Assembly: GCA_009733775.1 (NCBI GenBank)
Contig: WOGZ01000346.1
Coordinates: 8,234-33,359 of the forward strand
Length of the DNA: 25,126 bases
Direction: 5' to 3'
From: Alectoria sarmentosa
Taxonomy: Eukaryota > Ascomycota > Lecanoromycetes > Lecanorales > Parmeliaceae
Part shown: one piece after another, positions 18,140 through 25,126 of the stretch
How positions within the stretch are numbered: the first letter of the stretch is position 1
How the letters are laid out: each line of letters opens with the position of its first letter
Program-made: the position numbers and the translations under genes
The notes under the pieces: generated by a model
Database searches by the model: none
Told to the model about the DNA's origin: nothing
Seen by the model: only the letters and a program-made list of their open reading frames with translations

Positions 18140-19503
18140 TGCCGAAGAGTTTGGACTGTGTGAGTAAGAGCCCGGTATCGCTACTGATGGGGAAAGACGC
18201 CATGAATATCTTGATGGACTAGCATCCCAGATAGTCCACCGCAGAATATCTCGGTTGTCGGAGCCAAGTTTGCGTTGAAAAGTAGGGCAGTTCAAGGTTA
18301 GCATGTCGAAACTAAAAGAACTTGGAAGTTTTGTATGATGTCGAAACAGGGGCTCCTGCGAAATCTTTCATAGCTCAACATGAGAGACTGAAGAATCCCT
18401 CTTTTCAGGCATTGATGCCAGGTATACGGTACCAGATGTGACGTTCAGCTCTGTTATGGTCCAGGCCAGGAAAGTCTGGATTAGTAATGAAGGAGCGGAG
18501 GGCGTTATTTTGGAGTCTTTGCCGTACTGCCACCTGGAACGACCAGAAAGTAGTCTGAATGTACCCAGGATCCAATCGAACAAGGTACGCTCACGCAAGA
18601 CTAGACTTCATGAACAACAATTATGATCATTCCAATGCACGAATGGAAATAGTCTCAAACGTTGGAGACGTTCTATTTCAACAGGCAGCTGCAGCGCCTG
18701 CTGGCGGAGAAACGCGTTGATTCTGGAAAATTGTAATTTATTTCTCCTTTCGAGTTCGGCTGAGGACATCACCTCGATCGGTCAGTCTTCGTAACTAGTG
18801 CCTCTGGAAGTTTGATAGTGGACAACCCCAGCCATCCGCTGACACAAAACATCCCATAGTCAGGTTTCAAACACTGGCTCAGCAACCGAAATCACCAATC
18901 ACTTCACTCCTGGTGCCCCCAGATTAACTCACACTTCGCATACTGACCCGAGATTTACCATACGTTCCTCCGCCTTCCCCATCAACCCAACTCCTATCTC
19001 GTCAAGCCTCTTTCGAAACCCTCACCAAAACCACTCAAATCTCCCTACCTCGATCTCAGATTCGTGTTCCGCTCCTAAATCGCCATGCATTGAACCCCGT
19101 CAAGAGACACATAACAAGACCGTGCAGCATTGCCAAAGCTCCCTGATGACGGGGTTGGCTCAGTCAGTCTCTTGACTCTAGGTTTGTTCGTGAACAAAGT
19201 GCGTATGATTTTACTCAAACTCAACCGTTTGCCCACTCGAGCGAGACTGAAAAAAGGCGGCGCGGAATGACTGCTTCAAAACATTGGGCGCAAAGTTCCA
19301 AACACTTGTTAGCAACGACTTCTATCAATTGCAGCTTTTGATACTCTACGGTCCCCCGGACTCGATCGAGCGTAAAGCTCGTTGTTAGACTGGAAATTTT
19401 CACGATGTAAATGGATAGCAAATCATATTTCTAGTCAGCGGCATCAGTGATGCGCCATTATTTGGGAATTACGGATTTTCAATTGTCAATTGCTGAGCCC
19501 TTG
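18140..19503. other. Stretch without a supported gene
   Basis: No ATG-started frame is convincing. A plus-strand frame from about 18844 to 19182 stays open for 113 codons without an ATG near its start, and its translation is Ser/Pro/Thr-rich. The strand is C-rich there, which lowers stop frequency, so it is not called. An imperfect hairpin lies at 18646-18679. Confidence 0.5.
18646..18679. repeat. Imperfect hairpin
   Basis: GAAATA (18646-18651) and GTCTC (18652-18656) pair with GAGAC (18665-18669) and TATTTC (18674-18679), with an 8-nt loop and a 4-nt bulge (GTTC) on one side. No gene or terminator context explains it. Confidence 0.5.
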
Positions 19504-19852
19504 CTAAATAACCCGCAACTTCAATCCTTGCAGTTGTCGCTGACTTTTTCACTTTTTTTTTAATCCTTCTTGCTTGCTTCTTTCGTTTATCTTTTTTCTT
19601 ACATTCTGTTTTCTACGCTTAACCTTCACCTACCTACCTACCTACTAAACAACGAAGTTGAAAACCCCAAGATGTTGATCTAGCTCTTAAGTAAGCTGAT
19701 AAAGCCGGCATTCGGCCAATCAATCACCGGCAGCTTCCTCCTCGTGTTGATCATTCACGGTCCAAAGTTCGCCCGGCAATTCCGGGCTTTGACACTTCTT
19801 GCATCTGTGCTCAACCTTCCGCGTCGCTTCTCTCGCATTCTCTCCTACCTAG
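19504..19852 (+). promoter_or_regulatory. Promoter-like region with pyrimidine-rich leader
   Basis: Two CAATTG hexamers lie just upstream (about 19480-19492), an A/T-rich CTAAATAAC follows near 19504, and a long T/C tract (19543-19620) ends in a CTAC tetranucleotide array near 19630-19645. This arrangement is typical of fungal core promoters and leaders. A 43-nt leader intron is possible at 19691-19733 (GTAAGC donor, GGCAG acceptor), though it is short. Confidence 0.4.
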
Positions 19853-20017
19853 ATGCATACGTCAACGGACCCATCTCCCGCGGGTGGCGCATACACAGCA
19901 TTCCTACCCTCCAAACCATCTGTTCCGCTCGCTTCCAGCAAACACGACACTCTCACCCTTCATACATAGTGCGAAGCAGAAATCAAGCCGATTTTCCAAA
20001 CGCCTGAAGATGTGTGA
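19853..20017 (+). pseudogene. Short frame after a promoter, interrupted by one stop
   Basis: From ATG 19853 a frame of 38 codons (starting MHTSTDPSPAGGAYTAFL) reaches TAG at 19967, continues in the same frame for 15 codons (CEAEIKPIFQTPEDV) and stops at TGA 20015. The composition is unlike the surroundings and it sits behind a convincing leader. It may be the 5' end of a gene lost at the edge of the AT-rich block, a tiny real gene, or one whose next exon was not recognised (a weak GTGCGA donor overlaps the first stop). No family was recognised. Confidence 0.3.
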
Positions 20018-20238
20018 CGTCCGTTTCGTATGGGTAGAGAGGATCTGAGCGTCTAAAGAGCTGCTACATAACCCAAACATGAGCAGTATGTACCAGATCC
20101 ACTTTATTAAGCAGTCCCGAAATCATACGTGTCCGCCAACGCGTAAATCTTCAACTCGCCACAGTGGGACTGTGGGTTAGTGAGACGCATAGGGAGTCAG
20201 AGATCCGTAGTCATGACCCATGGCCCTTATATGAAATG

Positions 20239-20351
20239 TGTTAGAACAGTGATCATAGCGGGAGACACGTGTCATGATGGAATAATGTATATATCTGTTC
20301 TACATTAGGCAATGGCTTTTCATTCGTTTCATCTTTTTCAGAGCCGTAACA
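20239..20351 (+). repeat. Possible solo or 5' long terminal repeat, 113 bp
   Basis: The segment starts TGTTAGAAC and ends CCGTAACA, so it has the TGTTA...TAACA inverted ends common in fungal retrotransposon LTRs. It lies exactly where the AT-rich block begins. No 5-bp target duplication flanks it, no primer-binding site was recognised after it, and no second copy is visible, so the call is tentative. Confidence 0.25.
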
Positions 20352-23116
20352 TTTTAAGGCAATTGAGATAATATATATCGTTAACACATTTATCGTAAAA
20401 CACTTGCTTATTTGCATCGTATTCAATCATTTTTTATCATTATCGTATTTCATTATCGCATCGTTTAATTAATCGCATATCGTTATCGTTATATTTTTGA
20501 CACGTGTTATTATCGCCGCTGCCGCCTTCGAAAAAATTATTAAAATCTTTAAAACGTTTAAGATTATTATATTAATTACGATTATTATAAAAATATTTGT
20601 TATTATGCATCTTTATAAAAAAATCGTTCAATTTATATTAAAACATCGTTACGTTAATTGTTCAATTCGAAATTAAATATTATAAAATTATCGATTATTG
20701 AAAAAACATTTTCATTTTCATTTATATATATAAAAAGATTAAAAAAGAGATAATGTATTTAAAAAAAAATTTAAAAATTTTTTATATTCATAAATCGTAT
20801 AAATATAAACTTTATTTTTTTCTTTATTATTATTATCGATAAAAAAAAAATCGTCGTTATCGAATTTTAAAAATAACGATAAATCGAAAATGTCTTCTTT
20901 TTATCAAAAAGTTTTTTTTAAACTTTACGAACGATATATAATTATAAATGTTAAATATTTTAAATAAATATTTTTCGACATCTTTTATGAAAAATATTTC
21001 ATTAAATTCGATTAATAATATTAATTATAATAATAAAAATAAGATTAAAAACGAAAATGTTTAAATATTTATCAATTTTAATTGATAATTACGTTATTTC
21101 GAAATATATAATTAAGTTATTTATTATTACGTTTATCTTTCGATAACGTTTAAATTTTAAAAGATTTTATTAAATTGATTAATTATATATAAGTCTTAAT
21201 TTGTTCGAAATTTTTTTTTTTTTTTTATTATCGTTCGAAAGCTTAATAATTAAAACGATTTATTATTTAAATTATAGAGAATTAAAAACGTTTCGATTTA
21301 ATTGAAAAAGATATTACGATTTTTATTTTCTTATAACGAGATTAATAATTATAATATATTCGACGATTGAAATTTTTTAAAATATATTATATTCGACGAT
21401 ATAATATAAACATTATTTTAAAAAAACCACGAAATTATATTCGTGAAATAAGATTTAAAAAACGAATTTTAATATATTTTAATTATTATATTAAATTAAT
21501 AATTATTAAACTTTTTTATAACAATTATTATTGAATAAAACGTGATTTATCTTTCGATTTACGTATATTATCGTTTTTATTTAATATATTCGTTACAATA
21601 TTCAATTAAATCATAATTACGATTTTATATTATATTATAACATTTTATTATTATAAATAAATATTAAAATATATAATCGTGAATTTAATTAAATATATAA
21701 CGATTTAAGTTTAAATATTAATCACACGAAAAATGTTTTAAATATCATTATTTTTTTTTGAAAATCGAATTCGATAGCGTTTTTATGTAAACGAGACTTT
21801 TTTTAAACAAGTTAATTCGAAATAAGAATACGATAAACGATTTTGTTAACATTTTCGCTGAATTAAAAAGTTAGATTCAAAATTATCTGCGTTTAATAGT
21901 TAAATTTCTTTATAAGAGTTTATAATTTAATAAATTCATAAAAACGAATTACAATTTTATATTAAAAGCTTAAAACAACGATAAAGTTTTTATCGTTTAC
22001 GATAAAAATAATAATTTCTGATAGAATCTTTTATAAAACTTATTTAATGCAATTCGAAAATAAATAATAATTATATAAATGTCTTTAAATATAAAAGTCG
22101 ACTTATTATTATAAAAGATTTTTCTTTAAAAAATTAAAACGATATATAGTTATTTTACTTTATCGTTAATTATATTAATAATATCAAAATTTCGTTTTTA
22201 ATAACATAAAATATTTTAAAGCGCATAAAAACGATATATATTATTTATAATATTCGTGCGCATTTCGCAACTTTAATTGCTATTAAACTCTTTAAGTATC
22301 TTAAATATTTGAAGTTATTTCGCAATTATTAAAATTTTTTAAACTGCTTTAAATATGCTTGCGACAACGTTGTAAAGTTATTAGATTTAAAGAAAAAATT
22401 CATTTATAATTTAAGATAAAACATTTAAGATAATATTTTAAATATAATAAAATTTTTATATTAGAATCTTTATTAAAATTAAAGTTATTTAAATAATATT
22501 ATTAATTATTATTATATATAACATTTCGAAATCGTAGTTAATAATAATTTAGTAAAAAATTTACCTAAATCGCTTAATTTCGAGATTAAATTCGAGATAA
22601 TATTAAGAAATATATTTTTAATAATCTTTTATAATAATCGAAATTTTAAACTTTAAATTTTTTTAATATCGAAACATATTCGATAAATAAATGTATTATT
22701 TAAAATAGTATTCGAAAATTGAAATCGCGAAAAAAGTTTAAAATTACTTCGAAAATAAGTAATGTATTTAGCGAATTCAAACTTTTAAGATTACTTTCGA
22801 CATTTTCGATACAATAATTAATATATATTTAAATAAACGTTTCGAAAAGTTTTAATATAAAAGATTATTTATTAAACGATTTTAATTTATTATTTTCAAT
22901 TAAATATATATTTGATATACGAATATTTTCGCGTGATATATAAAATATTTAATTTAAGAAACTTAAAATTATATTTTATATAATTAATTTATTTTTTAAA
23001 AAATTATAGAATTTTATTATAATAATGAAACTTATATTTTTAATTATTAAAAATCGTTTATTCGTAATGCGATTATTATATTATTAAAAAATATAGTTAT
23101 ATTTACGATTATTGTT

Positions 23117-23301
23117 ATGATTGCTTGCTAAGCAGCTTGGCATTTAATATAGCGTAGCTTTCTTAGCATAGAGAATAGAAGAATCATCACACACTCAATG
23201 ACATGACTTGTTTTTCTATTTTCTTTTGTCCTTTTGTTTCCGCATATCAGAAAGGTCATTTCGTGATATAGAAACCTCATTTCTATCGAAAACCTTGCCA
23301 A
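23117..23301. other. Unmutated island inside the RIP block
   Basis: About 185 bp with normal CA and TG content, including a run of CACACA and several TG/CA pairs, between two RIP-mutated flanks with sharp edges. Six-base inverted motifs TTGGCA (near 23138) and TGCCAA (near 23296) sit close to its ends but no flanking duplication was found. It shows no open frame. Confidence 0.6.
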
Positions 23302-23496
23302 TTATATATATTATTATTATTGTAATTAAATATACTTTTAATTAAAATTAATAAATTAATTGATAATGTATCACATTTTCATTATTAAAAAAATATTAAT
23401 AAAGATTTATAATTTAAACTTTGCTTTATTAACGCATCGCAACGAAATAAGATTTTTCGATAAAGAAATAAGATAAAACCAGATTGAAATAAGTTT

Positions 23497-23513
23497 TCGA
23501 AACGAGGTTTCGA
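23497..23513. repeat. Short perfect hairpin in a less mutated patch
   Basis: TCGAAAC and GTTTCGA pair perfectly around a 3-nt loop. The surrounding 23480-23575 is somewhat richer in GC than the rest of the block and keeps several CA dinucleotides. Confidence 0.4.
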
Positions 23514-25126
23514 GTTTTCAGAAAATCTCATCTCGCTTCGTTTTAACGTCGAGGTTTTAAGATATATTTTAATAAGTTCGTTATTTATACAAAAAAAGAC
23601 TAGCGCGCGATTATTTTTTTAAGTAATCTTTATTAAATTTGATATTGCGTATATAATAAAACGTGATTTAACTTTTAAAACACGATTTTTAAATTTAAAA
23701 TTACGATTCGAAATATAAATATTTAAAATAATTATTAAAAAAATGCGTAAAATAATGTTTAAAAAATCGTTACGAGAATAATAATCTCGATTTAATTTAA
23801 ATAATAAATTTAACGAAGAAACGAGATGTATTATATTATTTGAAAGAATTTTTATTTTTATTTTATTTTATTTCGTTAAAATCTCGATTCGTTATTTAGC
23901 GTAATTTTATTAAATTAATATTTATATAAATTATAATATAATAATATAACGTTATTCAAAAACGTCGTTTTTTTTTTAACAAAAATTAATTATAAAGATT
24001 AAAATAACGTATTTTATATTATTTAAATCTTATAATGCTTATTATGCAATTAAAGATTACGATTTTTTATTTTTTATTATTTTAAATTCATTAACGAATT
24101 GAACATTTCAATATTAAATAAATTGAATTTTAAATTATTAAAACGTGTATCATCGACGTTAAATTTACGTATATAAATTCAAGATATAAAAATCTCAAAA
24201 TATATTATAATCTTTAATTGAAATGTATAATAATTAATATTAATTAATTATAAAACGAAATCGATACGAGAAAAAATAATAAATTTTAATCAAAATTGTT
24301 TTAATACGATTTCTTTCAAAATTCAATTAATTTATGAAAAAAATGCGACGTTATATATTTTTCTTGATTAACATTTATCGTATTTTTTAAAATAAACGAG
24401 TTTATATATTTTATTAAAAAATTTAATAATGAGAATTTCAATAAGCTTTTTTAAATTCGTCGATCGATGAAATTATATAATATATTTTTCAAAAATAACT
24501 CTTTTAATTTTCAAAGTAAATTTTTTTCGATAAAAGTTCATATTAATAATCGTCGTTATTATCGACGATATATATTTAATACAAGTTTTAAAGTTTTTTT
24601 AACGTTAAAAACGAGAATATATTTATTTAAATCTTTATTTAATAATAGTTTTTATATATTTATATAATATATTTTACGAATATACGAGTATTAAAATCGA
24701 TATAAAGTTATAATATATAAATATATTAAATAAAACAATTAAGTAAAAAGAAAAGATATATTTATATAAAAATGTTTATATAAAAATAAATGTTTTTATT
24801 AAAACACGTTAAACTTGATCGAATAATGTTAAAAAATTATTATATTAAAGAGAATTTTGTTTTTATTAAAAATACAAAATACGCTCGTAATATTTTTTTT
24901 TAAAAGCGATATTTCAGCGTTATAAAAGTCGAAGAAATATATTTATACTTTATTTTATGTCTTCGAAATCTTTAATCAATAATTACTTTTAATTAAAAAA
25001 GATTAATGATAATAGCGATGATAATATATCGTGAAAAAGTTTTCAATAACATCGTTATTATTATAATGCTTTATTATTTTAAACGTTTAAAAATAACGTA
25101 ATTTAATAAAAAATTAACGTTATAAT

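Larger units (their letters stand above)
20291..25126. other. AT-rich block with RIP signature
   Basis: Composition drops abruptly to very low GC after a short transition (20291-20540) and stays so to the window end, except for an island near 23117-23301. Nearly every remaining cytosine precedes G, while CpA and its complement TpG are scarce and TpA is abundant. RIP in Pezizomycotina changes CpA to TpA in repeated DNA, so this is expected of an ancient inactivated repeat, probably transposon copies. No reading frame is credible: the 66-codon frame at 24467 is within chance. The block continues past the window. Confidence 0.88.

Noticed and set aside
24467..24667. 66-codon frame in the AT-rich block
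   Set aside because: Its composition is Phe/Asn/Ile/Lys-rich, as any AT-rich frame would be, and it lies in RIP-mutated DNA.
1..25126. tRNA, rRNA and CRISPR arrays
   Set aside because: No clover-leaf with A and B boxes, no rRNA-like conserved stretch and no regularly spaced direct repeats with unique spacers were seen; the minisatellite at 12745 has no spacers.

Overview
The window looks like nuclear DNA of a filamentous ascomycete (Pezizomycotina). The supported genes have short introns (about 50-100 nt) with GT...AG ends and CTRAY-like branch sites, fungal C2H2 regulators are present, and the right-hand 4.8 kb is an extremely AT-rich block with the mark of repeat-induced point mutation (RIP): nearly every remaining C sits in CpG while CpA/TpG is depleted. 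The species cannot be named from sequence alone.

Layout. 1-1322: no confident gene; a 34-bp tandem duplication and possibly the start of a minus-strand gene running off the left edge. 1323-2611 and 8019-9538: two minus-strand C2H2 zinc-finger genes with the same unusual layout (47-nt first exon, phase-2 intron, two C-terminal fingers, basic tail). 5333-5895, 7067-7281 and 13372-13920: three minus-strand relatives of an unrecognised small protein family, noticed by comparing translations within the window. Their shared pattern is L-x2-W-x2-T-x3-H-E; two copies keep the same exon boundary and phase. One copy may be intact, one is partial and one looks decayed. 12038-13158: a 1121-bp non-autonomous DNA transposon with 140-bp terminal inverted repeats (139/140 identical), an 8-bp target duplication and minisatellite arms. 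17099-18139: an intact gene for a predicted secreted protein of 346 residues. 19504-20017: a promoter-like pyrimidine-rich leader followed by a very short or broken reading frame, close to the edge of the AT-rich block. 20291-25126: the RIP block, with a short unmutated island near 23117-23301.

Overall the window is gene-poor accessory DNA: one clear secreted protein, two zinc-finger paralogues and copies of a small family lying between them, invaded by a recent transposon and bordered by a RIP-inactivated repeat block. The zinc-finger proteins are probably transcription factors. No pathway linking the genes can be shown. Long stretches without a gene are listed as such.
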